Shown here piece by piece: positions 20,401 through 26,825 of a DNA stretch of 64,000 bases. The position numbers and the translations under genes were made by a program. The notes below the pieces were generated by a model. That model saw nothing but the letters and a program-made list of their open reading frames with translations, was not told where the DNA came from and made no database searches. Where the stretch lies: positions 1,240,001-1,304,000 of the forward strand of contig NZ_CP116615.1 of assembly GCF_024832785.1 (NCBI RefSeq). The letters run 5' to 3'. The first letter of the stretch is position 1. The number at the start of each line of letters is the position of its first letter. Source of the DNA: Fontisphaera persica (lineage in GTDB: Bacteria; Verrucomicrobiota; Verrucomicrobiia; Limisphaerales; Fontisphaeraceae).

Positions 20401-23118
20401 GGTCGGGCCTTGCTGGCGGGAGCCACCACCGGCACTTTGCCGGAGTACGGCGGCGTGCCGGTAAATACACCGCTGAGCATTGTAACTGACAAACGGACCT
20501 TCTATTTCCGCACCACTTTTGTGTTGCCCACCAACGTGATGGTGACGGGATTGCAAATCCGGCACGTGTTGGACGATGGCGCCGTGTTTTATGTCAACGG
20601 CCAGGAGGTAACGCGTTATAACATGCCAACGGGTGAGATAAACTACCTCACCTTTTCCGCCTCCTCAATCAGCACCGCCAGTCTATTGGGCCCCTCGGAA
20701 TTTCCCATGACGGGTTTGCGGCCGGGGACCAATGTGCTGGCGGTGGAAGTGCATCAGTCTTCCTCCACCAGTTCTGACCTGGTCATGGGCATGGAATTGG
20801 TGGCCCTGTTGCAAACCAATCAGGCTGGTGGGCCCGCGTTGGTGTTAAACGAGGTCATGGCCGACAACCTCAGTTATACCAATCGTGATGGCTCGGTCAC
20901 GGACTGGATTGAACTGCGGAATCTATCAGCGCAAACCATGGATTTGTCAGGCATGAGTTTGACCGATGACCCGGCCAATCCCCAGCGTTGGGTCTTTCCG
21001 CCGGGGGTAAGTTTGCCGCCGCTGGGCTATTTGGTGGTGCTGTGCGATAATAACCGGCCGGCTTCCACGAATGCAGACCTGATTCTAAATACGGGATTTG
21101 GTCTGTCAGCGGCGGGTGACGGGGTTTATCTTTACGACCGCCCGCAAAACGGCGGGGCCTTGCTGCAGTCTGTGGTGTTTGGCTTGCAGGCCATGGACTT
21201 TGCTTTGGGACGAGTGCCGGATGGTTCTGGAGTGTGGCAACTGACGCTGCCCACCCCCGGCAGCGCCAATATTCCTGCCGTCCTAGGTTCACCAACCTCA
21301 TTACGTATTAATGAATGGATGCCGCGGCCAGCTTCGGGAGATGACTGGTTTGAGATTTATAATGCAGGGGCTCAACCAGTTGAATTGAGCGGCATGTATT
21401 TGACCGACAACCTCGGTAATCCCACCAAACACCCATTGCCGCCGCTCTCATTTATTGGCGCCCAGGCATCAGGCTATCGCGTCTTGTACGCGGACAATAA
21501 TACCTCAGCCGGAGCCAATCATGTGAATTTCCGTCTGGATAATACGCGTGAGGCCATCGGATTGGCTGGTACCAATGGGGTGTTATTGGATGCGATTACC
21601 TACGAATATCCAGAGTCCGGTGTCTCCGAAGGCCGATTCCCGGATGGAGCCTCGGTGACGGTGCGGTTCTCGGATTCCGCTTCGCCCGGCGATGCCAATT
21701 ATCGCCGCTTGACCAATGTGGTCATCAGCGAGGTTCTGGCCAACTCCAACGAGAACTTTGAAGATGCCATTGAGTTGCAAAACATCAGCGGCGAGCCGGT
21801 GGACATCAGCGGCTGGTGGCTCAGCGACAGCCGGAATCATTTAATGAAATTCCGCATCCCGAACGGGACCGTCCTGCCGCCGGGTGGTTTTGCGGTGTTC
21901 TACGAGTATCAATTTAACGCCAATCCTGACGATGAAAGCAGTTTTGCCGTGTCCTCGTGGGGTGAGGATATTTATTTGTCTGCGGGCAATAGCAATGGTT
22001 TGACGGGATGGCGCACTTCGGTGGATTTCGGACCGTCAGCAGCCAACAGCTCCATGGCCCGTTATATTCTGAGTACAGGCGAAAAGGAATTTGTGTCCGC
22101 CTCGGCGAGGACTTTTGGCCGGGACAACCCGGCCTCGGTACAGGAATTCCGGCAAGGGAATGGCGCGTCGAATGCGCCACCGTTGGTGGGACCTCTGGCT
22201 ATAACGCAGATTATGTTCCAGCCGCCCTTGTTGGGGACCAATGATAACACGCGTGATGAATACATTGAGATTCGGAATATCACCACGCAATCACAACCTT
22301 TGTTTGATCCCTTGCGTCCTACGAATACCTGGCGTTTGCGCAACGGGGTGGACTTTGATTTTCCGGCAGTGACACTGCCGCCGCAAGGGGTGCTGCTGGT
22401 GGTGGGATTTGATCCCATTAATGATCCGCAAACTCTGGCGGCTTTCAGGGCCGTGTACAATCTGGGGCCGGGCGTGGTGGTTTTAGGCCCCTGGTCCGGC
22501 AAGCTGGCCAATGACGGCGAGACGATTGAACTTAAACGCCCCGGCGAACCGGATACTAACGGAGTGCCCTATTATATGGTGGAAAGAATCCGTTACTCCG
22601 ACCGCGCCCCCTGGCCTTTGATACCAGCCGGGAGCGGGCTGGCTTTGCATCGTTTGAATTTCACAGGTTACGGCAATGAGCCTACCAACTGGATGGCCGC
22701 GGCGCCGGCGCCGGCTTATTTACCTTTGACGGATACCGACGGCGATGGCCTGCCGGATGAATGGGAGCGCCGCTTTGGTTTGAACCCAGAGAACCCGATT
22801 GATGCCTTGCAAGATGTGGACGGCGACGGCATGACGAACTTGCAGGAGTACCTGGCTGGCACCAACCCGAACGACCGCGCCAGTGTGCTCCGGTTGGAAC
22901 AGCCGGCCCGAGATGAGGCGAGCGGGGGATTCGTCCTGCAATTTACCGCCGTTGCCGAGCGCAGCTACACCATTCAGCAGCGCAATTCCTTGGGCCAGGG
23001 AAGTTGGCAGAAATATATGGATATTGCTCCAGCCGCCACCAATCGCCCAGTGCGCGTCATTTTACCCAATGGCGGCGGACAGCAGTATTATCGCCTAATC
23101 ACGCCCATGCAGCCGTAA
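11440..23118 (+). CDS. Giant secreted LamG / lamin-tail / CotH / beta-helix mosaic protein
   Basis: A single uninterrupted 3892-codon frame. Residues 1-28 form a signal peptide. Order of parts: LamG-like domain (about 27-220); unknown region (255-480); Ig-like domain (490-580); six Ig-like repeats of about 100 residues with an FSEPVxGVDAxDLLVNG core (584-1372), split after the second by a beta-sandwich segment carrying FDDSSW; first lamin-tail domain (1374-1557); CotH-kinase-like domain (about 1704-2077) with LLPHDYDTILG; right-handed beta-helix (about 2170-2510); six further lamin-tail domains between 2663 and 3754, with a second DDSSW segment at about 2957-3125; a calcium-binding motif DTDGDGLPDEWE repeated as DVDGDGMTNLQE (3765-3810); and a C-terminal beta domain. 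It is probably exported and surface-bound or released. The ligand is unknown. Domain limits are estimates by eye. Confidence 0.9.
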   Translation: MKGFWSRWAGWGCLLGLVLFASNLRAAGGLYFNGIDTYVDFGAALPSLGLSNFTLEVWFRWDGGGQAASSGSGGVSAIPLIAKGRGEADGDNRDCNYFFGIQPDQRVLAADFENYSNGGNNPILGVTTITTGVWHHAAVTYDGTQWALYLNGRLERTLAAGQVPRYDSIQWASLGSALTSAGVPSGYFQGVLDEARIWNYARPAATISNEMTLTISTAPGLAGRWALDDGAGNVAQDSSGNSLIGQIRGAVVWSDGYPFVEPATAWVAYNDHYPGPTTHSNATAWNVFDTFNGAPGNRGNLKNIETGANTPVVLTITNLNVSPGTAAGAPLPGTPAYEVFNGFVDFGSADNYHSILLAPNAVVAHVFTGLNPQRRYNFHGTAVRGNSSYTTRYSLFELSGANSFTPAHTSNALTSAHLPGQLGANQVAINTGFNTSGDMCVWLNIDPGPDGSITIFSRKYTGALPGGQQADTVNSSYALTAIRLEEVGAGLTVAITNPVDGAEFEAPLHLRIDASVSGRATNVVFFVNNWRLGEDAAAPYSLTWSNAITGTNALWVVASDTRGNAYTSSVVSVVVRPQPTNAVPPAIAQIMPPPGASLGSLSNVTVTFTEPVIRVDAGDLLANQTPALSVVGGPTQYTFTFAPMPPGTVNLEWAVNHEIRDVGTPTYAFNGQPTWSYTLMDVTPPVIVSRTPVPGAWATNLISATVLFSEVVNGVDVSDLLVNGQPAFRLTGGGTTYTFWFEMPPVLTLAQLTWAEGHGITDLGGNPLAASSVTEPWGIVHGLPLEELVASNAVYRFFRGYTEASTPIQAWRSLNFDDSSWESGPAPFYYENQPGSATAYTGNTALLDMYGAYTCVFLRRVFQVPNPSVVAMAFARGRADDGYVLYLNGVDIGRHNMPAGDLSITTRPSGGAVAEPPTNNYFVISSNLILAGSNVLAVQAFNDQVTSSDFLIDLELVGYINNPATQPPRIISLTPPPGEVFELTNLWVRFSRPVTGLIAGDLLINGVPASGVRGSNDIYEFSFARPAFGPVVVTWRTTHQIRDFATPPNPMIPAVAYNYSLVNPNAPIIVNQTPPAGATVDNELTRVEVLFSRPVTGVDAADLLVNGVPASGVTGSGDRYVFTFASPAYGTVGIGWATNHGIRSADNPADTFDGLRAGNRWQYTLVDRLPPVIVSLTPPAGATVSNLTQVTIQFSEPVQGVDAGDLLVNGVGAASVTGTGAVFTFTFAPQNGTLLQFTWLATHGIRDLAVPPNAFNANAPGATWNYYSVDQTPPVVAHVSPFSGATLCDLSTVEVTFSEPVQGVTPDDLRLNGVPAVTVRGAGTGPYRFSFNPPPAGPVAVTWSSNHGIADMANPSNRFGGQGWNYQYQPQVSFEGQVVINEIMYHPGSENSAEEFIEIYNATSQAISLAGWRFTRGVDFVFTNEVLPARGYLVVAADLNAFRAKYPGITNVAGDWTGRLSNNGEEILLRDACGNVVDSVIYSPDGEWGIRQRGPNDQGYYGWEWFAAHDGWKVNTYTGQTEGNRSLELVNPALPRQFGQNWQASQLQGGTPGAPNSVARTNTAPVITGVRHDPAVPKPADSVVVLARVADEQPQTMQVIVYYRDHTTTSPGAWNAALMYDDGLHRDGAAGDGLFATDLPPQPNGTIIEYYVQALDDLYQIRTWPAPARQLSGSTPEFAQTANALYQVDDNLAPAGTAQAEQPFLRLIMTGSERQEFANLSANAYNSDAEMNATFITWDAGGWEVRHNVGVRIRGAGSRSRPVKNWRVNLPADRRWKGLTEINLNAQHIDLQLIGSVLSSLVELPAAQGYPVQVRLNGVNLARSAPPDTSRSDGYGTYLLLTPLNGEWAENLLPHNSGGNVYRGSRYPWTANLDYRGTNYQTYINLGYSKASNTSENDWTDLFALTAALNNATPDDALYAVGVRSNANVQIFMRYFALCNFVNYNESSMCNGVGDDYAMYRGVADPRFILLPHDYDTILGLGDNDRMPDPTVSIWRMVDSPRSTDPSMRANYLQRFMRHPEFAAIYLREQQSLVDGVMRPEIFNTLVRQWLGGWADPGRIAQMTNFVAQRRAYVQSQIPTNNTLNISLSTSQGYYYTSSANVTLNGLANSLRVTSVRINGNPASYTVWNGQWSGTTTLSPGLNQVTVQWLDANQGEVLRTNVMVWYDNGTTRNVSGTLAANTLWSAAQGPYRVTSDVTVPEGLTLTIQPGTTVYFDSGARLIVNGRILAEGTDYQRIIFTRQPGSSATWGGIRINGNAASPECRLAYAHFEHYGTAAITANGATVLLDHLTFGTTNQRYLNLDNGCSFVVSYCVFPAPSAAIEPVHGTGGIKPGGRGLFYRNYFGAVNGYNDTVDFTGGNRPGPILEFIENVFMGSGDDLLDLDGTDAHVEGNIFLHTHRNGSPDTASAISGGRDGANTSEITIVRNIFYDCDHVALAKEGNYYWLQNNTVVRLTRQGGVDTASAVICMADEGTAEGAGAYLEGNIIQEVEALVRNQTSSVVVYTNNLLPLPWSGPGGSNLVAAPSFKRIPNLSETYFASWEQAQMMWDWFSLAADSPARGRGVFGMDLGARIPAGPVLQPLPAEVGQRDLNIGVAGAGLSGYRYRLDGDNFTANIFPMDQPIALRNLLDGLHTLEVMAQDSAGIWRTQQIASLNFTVNLAAVPVVLSEILSANRQAFVWHGSTPDVIELYNPSPAPVNLGGCRLTDDPANPDKYTFPAGTTIPAGGYLLVFADDRFNVPGLHTGFALDQNGEGVYLFDAHSRGGRLLDAVEFGFQIPDLSIARLPDGQWNLAQPTLGLANRGVILGDAMALRVNEWMARPLQGPDFIEIYNPTPLPVALGGLYLTDNLVGWPDRHRIRPLSFIAPYGFAVYEADSQVAAGPWHLNFSLSGEQGMVALVNQQLQVIDAVAYGPQLVGQSQGRSPNGAANIIRLSTATPGSGNPLDIAPQIQTLTLVNFTNFWRYEESGTDLGTAWREVGYDDSSWPTGRALLAGATTGTLPEYGGVPVNTPLSIVTDKRTFYFRTTFVLPTNVMVTGLQIRHVLDDGAVFYVNGQEVTRYNMPTGEINYLTFSASSISTASLLGPSEFPMTGLRPGTNVLAVEVHQSSSTSSDLVMGMELVALLQTNQAGGPALVLNEVMADNLSYTNRDGSVTDWIELRNLSAQTMDLSGMSLTDDPANPQRWVFPPGVSLPPLGYLVVLCDNNRPASTNADLILNTGFGLSAAGDGVYLYDRPQNGGALLQSVVFGLQAMDFALGRVPDGSGVWQLTLPTPGSANIPAVLGSPTSLRINEWMPRPASGDDWFEIYNAGAQPVELSGMYLTDNLGNPTKHPLPPLSFIGAQASGYRVLYADNNTSAGANHVNFRLDNTREAIGLAGTNGVLLDAITYEYPESGVSEGRFPDGASVTVRFSDSASPGDANYRRLTNVVISEVLANSNENFEDAIELQNISGEPVDISGWWLSDSRNHLMKFRIPNGTVLPPGGFAVFYEYQFNANPDDESSFAVSSWGEDIYLSAGNSNGLTGWRTSVDFGPSAANSSMARYILSTGEKEFVSASARTFGRDNPASVQEFRQGNGASNAPPLVGPLAITQIMFQPPLLGTNDNTRDEYIEIRNITTQSQPLFDPLRPTNTWRLRNGVDFDFPAVTLPPQGVLLVVGFDPINDPQTLAAFRAVYNLGPGVVVLGPWSGKLANDGETIELKRPGEPDTNGVPYYMVERIRYSDRAPWPLIPAGSGLALHRLNFTGYGNEPTNWMAAAPAPAYLPLTDTDGDGLPDEWERRFGLNPENPIDALQDVDGDGMTNLQEYLAGTNPNDRASVLRLEQPARDEASGGFVLQFTAVAERSYTIQQRNSLGQGSWQKYMDIAPAATNRPVRVILPNGGGQQYYRLITPMQP

Positions 23119-23201
23119 GCCTCGGCAGGCATGGTCTGATATGAGGATTCAGCAAGGCACAAATGGCAGGCAAATACTTGCGGCTCCTCCAAGGGGCAGG
23201 G

Positions 23202-23216
23202 GCAGGATTTGGGATT
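23202..23216. repeat. Target-site duplication, left copy
   Basis: GCAGGATTTGGGATT is repeated exactly at 24409-24423, immediately outside both inverted ends of the insertion sequence. A 15-bp duplication is within the range known for IS481-type elements. Confidence 0.85.
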
Positions 23217-24244
23217 AGGGAAAGCTGGGTAGATCATGACCCCGGTGGAGGGGTGGAGGCAAGTCGGGATGGTGGGGTTGGGAGAGGTTGAGGGGGAGCC
23301 AGTGGATTAGGGCCCCGGCGAGGGCTGGGGCCTTGGCGTTGAGGATTTGGAGTGGGCTTTGCCATTCTTTGCCGCGGTTGGGGCGGACGAGGTTGAAGTA
23401 CAGCCAGTAGGTGGTGATTTTGGCCCAAAAGTCTTGGGGGCTGGAGAAGGTTTCGCGGTCGAAGAATTCGTCTTCGACCAGGCGGTGGACGGTTTCGACG
23501 TCGCTTTGCCAGGTGTAGCGTTTGGGAGGGATGAAGCGGTGGTCGGAGCCGAGGGCGCGGACGGTGGCGGGGAGGCCTTGGTGGTGTTGGTTGACTTGGA
23601 ATTCACTGCCGTTGTCGGTTTGCCAGACCAGGGTGGTGAGGTTGACGCCGTGGGCGGCGAGGTGGGCGGAGAGTTGTGTGGCCAGGAGGGTGGCGTAGGA
23701 TTTGGAGAGTTCGTCGGCGTAGCCGGTGAAGCAGGCGCCGGAGACTGGTTCGCGGACGGTGTATTGGAAGCGGGGAGGTGGAGGCGGTTCATTTGGGGCC
23801 AGTAATGGGGAATGTCCTGTAAATACTTGGTATCGGCGGAGAGTTGGGAGAAGAGTGGCCAGTTCCGTTTGAGGGCGCGGAGGAGTTTTTTGGTGGCGGG
23901 TTTCTTTTTGCGTGGGCGGAGGAGATGGTGTTGGCGGAGGACGCGGGCGATGGCGTTGTGGCTGCAGGGGAGGGCGATTCGCGCTGGAGGCGTTCGGCGC
24001 CGAAGCCGGTTTGGTGGCGGAGTTTGACGATTTGGCCTTCGAGGCCGGAGGGGATACGGCGGGGGGAGCGTCGTGGGCGGCGGCTGTGTTCTTGGAGGGA
24101 GGAGGGCTTGCCGGGCACGTGGCGTCGGAGCCATTTACGGACGGTGTTGCGGGAACAGCCGAACTCGCGGACGGCGGCTTTGATGCCGTGGGTTTTGGCG
24201 AAGGCGACGAGTTTTTGTCGCAACCAATGGCGGTGGGTGCGCAT
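23215..24244 (-). pseudogene. Frameshifted DDE transposase (IS481/integrase-core type)
   Basis: The protein is readable only by joining three frames. The first (ATG at 24244) encodes a helix-turn-helix region, AAVREFGCSRNTVRKWLRR, ending in GFGAERLQRE. A -1 shift near 23977 leads to NAIARVLRQHHLLRPRKKKP and the first catalytic Asp in DTKYLQD. A second -1 shift near 23775 leads to FQYTVREP, the second Asp in QTDNGSEF and the Glu in SDVETVHRLVEDEF. All three DDE residues are therefore present. Each shift is explained by loss of one base next to a C-rich run, either by mutation or by sequence error. The stop codon at 23215-23217 crosses the element's left edge. Start choice is uncertain. Confidence 0.8.
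23218..23242. repeat. Left terminal inverted repeat of the IS
   Basis: It reads GGGAAAG then CTGGGTAGATCATGACCC and matches the reverse complement of 24380-24407 except for one inserted base. Confidence 0.8.
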
Positions 24245-24302
24245 ACGGTACAATTCAAAGTAGGTGGTGTGCACGCCGGGAGGATAGCAGATGGGGCGCG
24301 CC

Positions 24303-24336
24303 GCTGCTGCACCTCCTCCGGAGGAGGTGCAGCAGC
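24303..24336. repeat. Perfect 34-bp palindrome inside the IS
   Basis: GCTGCTGCACCTCCTCC meets its exact reverse complement with no loop. Outer arms GTGCACGCC (about 24269-24277) and GGCGTGCAC (about 24343-24351) can extend the structure. It lies between the right inverted end and the transposase start, where a hairpin could block read-through transcription or hide the start of translation. Confidence 0.85.
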
Positions 24337-24379
24337 TCATCCTTGCGGCGTGCACTCAACACGTTGATCTTAACCACGG

Positions 24380-24407
24380 GGGGGTCATGATCTACCCAGT
24401 CTTTCCC
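24380..24407. repeat. Right terminal inverted repeat of the IS
   Basis: GGGGTCATGATCTACCCAG followed by TCTTTCCC is the reverse complement of the left end at 23218-23242 with one extra base. Confidence 0.8.
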
Positions 24408-24408
24408 A

Positions 24409-24423
24409 GCAGGATTTGGGATT
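24409..24423. repeat. Target-site duplication, right copy
   Basis: Exact second copy of the 15-bp sequence at 23202-23216. Confidence 0.85.
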
Positions 24424-24455
24424 GGATTGGACCACAGTTTTGTTAAAAGAATGAC

Positions 24456-26819
24456 ATGGTACCTGTAATTTGCATCCCTGGCCTGTTTCTTTTACTGATA
24501 GGGTGGATGGTCCTGCCACTGGCTGCTCAATCCCAGGAAAGAACCAATGTTTCTGCTTTGATCAATCTAGCCGGCCAGCATCCGGCGTTGACGGCCGACG
24601 AGGCGGGCTTTGAGGAAGTCGTCTTCGTCAAGCGCAAGCCCTATTCCTCCGACCATTATTACACAGACATCAATAATGGCACTGCACCTGACCGTTTCGT
24701 GCCGGAAAATGGAATTTACATTTTTAATTTGCGCACACGACAGGTGCGCCCAGTGGTCACCGCGGCCCAAATGCCGGGAGGGCGTGGTTTAATTGGTAAA
24801 ATCAGTCTATCGTTTGATGCTCGCCGGGTGGTATTCGACTTTCGTGAAAATCCAGCCGCGGGCTTCCGTATTTGGGAGGTGGCTATTGATGGAAGCGGTC
24901 TTCGTCAAATTTCCCATCCACCTCCCGATGAGGCCCAAAAGGCGGCTCGTTGGGCGCCGGGATGGCATACCGACGACATTCACCCTTCCTACCTGGCTGA
25001 TGGCCGAATCATATTTTCCTCCACGCGCAATGAGCACACGATTCTGTGCGGAGGCAGCTCCCATCTGGTGGCACCCGGCCTGCATCGCATGAATCCCGAC
25101 GGCTCCCATGTCGAGCAACTCACCCGCAGCCCGGTCAGCGAATTTTGCCCCTTGTTAATGGCGGATGGGCGCGTGATGTATCATCGCTGGGAGTATATTG
25201 ACAAGGGGGCACGGGTGGCCAAGACCATCTGGTCCATGAACCCCGATGGCGGGCGGGTCCAGGAGTTGTTTGGATTGGCGGAGGATACCACCACTGTTTA
25301 TATGTACCCCCAGCCCCTCCCGGGTGAGGGTCACCAGTTTGTGTGTGTGGGAACCTGTCACTTTCCGCAGGGAGGCTGCGTAGGCTCCATCATGCTGGTG
25401 GATTACGGGCGGGGGGTGCGCGTCCGTGGCCCCGACCCCGACCAGGCGGAATATCAGCAATGGGATGAGCGCTTCCCCGTGGTGAATTTAACGCCGCATG
25501 TATTTGTGCAGCGCCGCACCGAGCCAGGCTGGTATTTTCGTCTGGCCAATGGCAAATACGTGCATGACCGGACTGGTCAGAGTGGGCATTTGTATGGGAA
25601 TCCGTATCCCATTAATCGCCGCCAATTTCTGATTTCGTTCAAGTATAATCCAGCGCATCATTACCAAAATGTGCCCAACGCTTACGCGCTCTATGCCTTG
25701 GACGTCGAGGGTCGGCATCGGGAAGTGTACACCGATGCGCAATTATCATGCTGGCATCCCATTCCTTTGCGTCCGCAAACGGTGCCGCCTGTCATTCATA
25801 CCTGGCGCGACACCGCGTACGCGGCCCAGACCCAGGCCGTGTGCCTGGTGGCGAATATATACCAGGGCATGGAGGGGGTGGCGCCCGGCACGGTGAAGTG
25901 GTTGCGCATTAACGAAGCATTGCCCCGATACTGGTCCACCGGCCGCCGGTGGAGTCCTTCTTTGAGCAGTTCGGAATGGAAGGCGGCCTTATGGCCCAGG
26001 GTACAATGGGGCGTGGTGCCAGTGGAACGCGATGGCTCGGCGCATTTTGTGGTGCCAGCCCATCGCAGCATCTTTTTGCAGGCGCTGGATGCGGATTTCC
26101 GGGAAATTCAACGTGAACGCACCTACGTGCATTACACGCCGGGGGAAGTGCGTTCCTGTACCGGCTGCCACGGGCAGGGACATCACACACCGGTGACAGC
26201 AGCGGCCCCTGTGCCCTTGGCGGCGTTGCGTCCTCCAAGTGTGCCGCAGCCGCAGCCGTGCGACCTGGTGGAAAATGGCGGCAACGGACAGGCTGGCCAG
26301 GTCATTCATTACCCCACCGATATTCAACCTATATGGGACAAGAAATGCGTGTCCTGCCATGGCGCCCAGTCACCGGCTGGCGGTTTGCGGCTCACCGGTG
26401 AGCCAACCTTGTTTTACAACACCTCTTATGAGGAGTTGGCGCGCAAGGAATTGGCAGGGCCGCTAATTTCCGAGTTTCTGTCGTTTAACAAGGGTGATCA
26501 GGGCAATTACAACGGCGCTTACCTGCCGCCCAAGCGGTTGGGCAGTCATGCCAGTGTTTTGGTGGCCATCCTGACGCAGCAGAATCATCCCAAGAACGCC
26601 AAGGATGACCATACGCAAATGTTGACGCCCATGGAGCTGATGGTTGTTTGTCGCTGGGTGGACAGCAATTACCAGTTTTATGGCTCCTATTTTGGCCGGC
26701 ACCACGTGCGCTGGCGGGAAGCCGACCCCAAAAAACCGGAATATGATCCCGCCGACTTCCGACGCAAGGCTACTTTTGAGGAAGCGATTGGCTTTTTAGC
26801 TCCCGACTGGCATCGCTAG
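24456..26819 (+). CDS. Secreted HzsA-related protein with TolB-like propeller and two CxxCH motifs
   Basis: A 787-residue exported protein; residues 1-24 form a hydrophobic signal ending near PLAAQS. The N-terminal half resembles a TolB/PD40 beta-propeller, with strings such as LHRMNPDGSHVEQLT and IWSMNPDGGRVQELF. The C-terminal part has two c-type haem motifs, CTGCH at 568-572 and CVSCH at 631-635. This layout is typical of HzsA-related proteins of Planctomycetes and Verrucomicrobia, named for similarity to the hydrazine synthase alpha subunit, though most of these hosts do not make hydrazine. A periplasmic redox role is likely and the substrate is unknown. The IS ends 47 bp upstream, so its original promoter may have been displaced. 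The next gene is convergent, only 6 bp away. Confidence 0.8.
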   Translation: MVPVICIPGLFLLLIGWMVLPLAAQSQERTNVSALINLAGQHPALTADEAGFEEVVFVKRKPYSSDHYYTDINNGTAPDRFVPENGIYIFNLRTRQVRPVVTAAQMPGGRGLIGKISLSFDARRVVFDFRENPAAGFRIWEVAIDGSGLRQISHPPPDEAQKAARWAPGWHTDDIHPSYLADGRIIFSSTRNEHTILCGGSSHLVAPGLHRMNPDGSHVEQLTRSPVSEFCPLLMADGRVMYHRWEYIDKGARVAKTIWSMNPDGGRVQELFGLAEDTTTVYMYPQPLPGEGHQFVCVGTCHFPQGGCVGSIMLVDYGRGVRVRGPDPDQAEYQQWDERFPVVNLTPHVFVQRRTEPGWYFRLANGKYVHDRTGQSGHLYGNPYPINRRQFLISFKYNPAHHYQNVPNAYALYALDVEGRHREVYTDAQLSCWHPIPLRPQTVPPVIHTWRDTAYAAQTQAVCLVANIYQGMEGVAPGTVKWLRINEALPRYWSTGRRWSPSLSSSEWKAALWPRVQWGVVPVERDGSAHFVVPAHRSIFLQALDADFREIQRERTYVHYTPGEVRSCTGCHGQGHHTPVTAAAPVPLAALRPPSVPQPQPCDLVENGGNGQAGQVIHYPTDIQPIWDKKCVSCHGAQSPAGGLRLTGEPTLFYNTSYEELARKELAGPLISEFLSFNKGDQGNYNGAYLPPKRLGSHASVLVAILTQQNHPKNAKDDHTQMLTPMELMVVCRWVDSNYQFYGSYFGRHHVRWREADPKKPEYDPADFRRKATFEEAIGFLAPDWHR

Positions 26820-26825
26820 TCTCCA

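Larger units (their letters stand above)
23217..24408 (-). mobile_element. IS481-like insertion sequence, complete ends
   Basis: A 1192-bp element bounded by imperfect inverted repeats (left 23218-23242, right 24380-24407; shared core CTGGGTAGATCATGACCCC, with one extra base in the right end) and by a 15-bp direct repeat. It carries one transposase gene on the minus strand, interrupted by two frameshifts. It sits between the giant gene and the HzsA-related gene, 47 bp upstream of the latter's start codon. The matching ends and intact duplication indicate a recent insertion. Removing it and one repeat restores an uninterrupted intergenic sequence. Confidence 0.85.

Noticed and set aside
23347-23805. 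Glycine/valine-rich plus-strand ORF in the IS
   Set aside because: It is the complement of the transposase integrase core, which carries the DDE residues. The low-complexity composition reflects GC-rich codons on the opposite strand.
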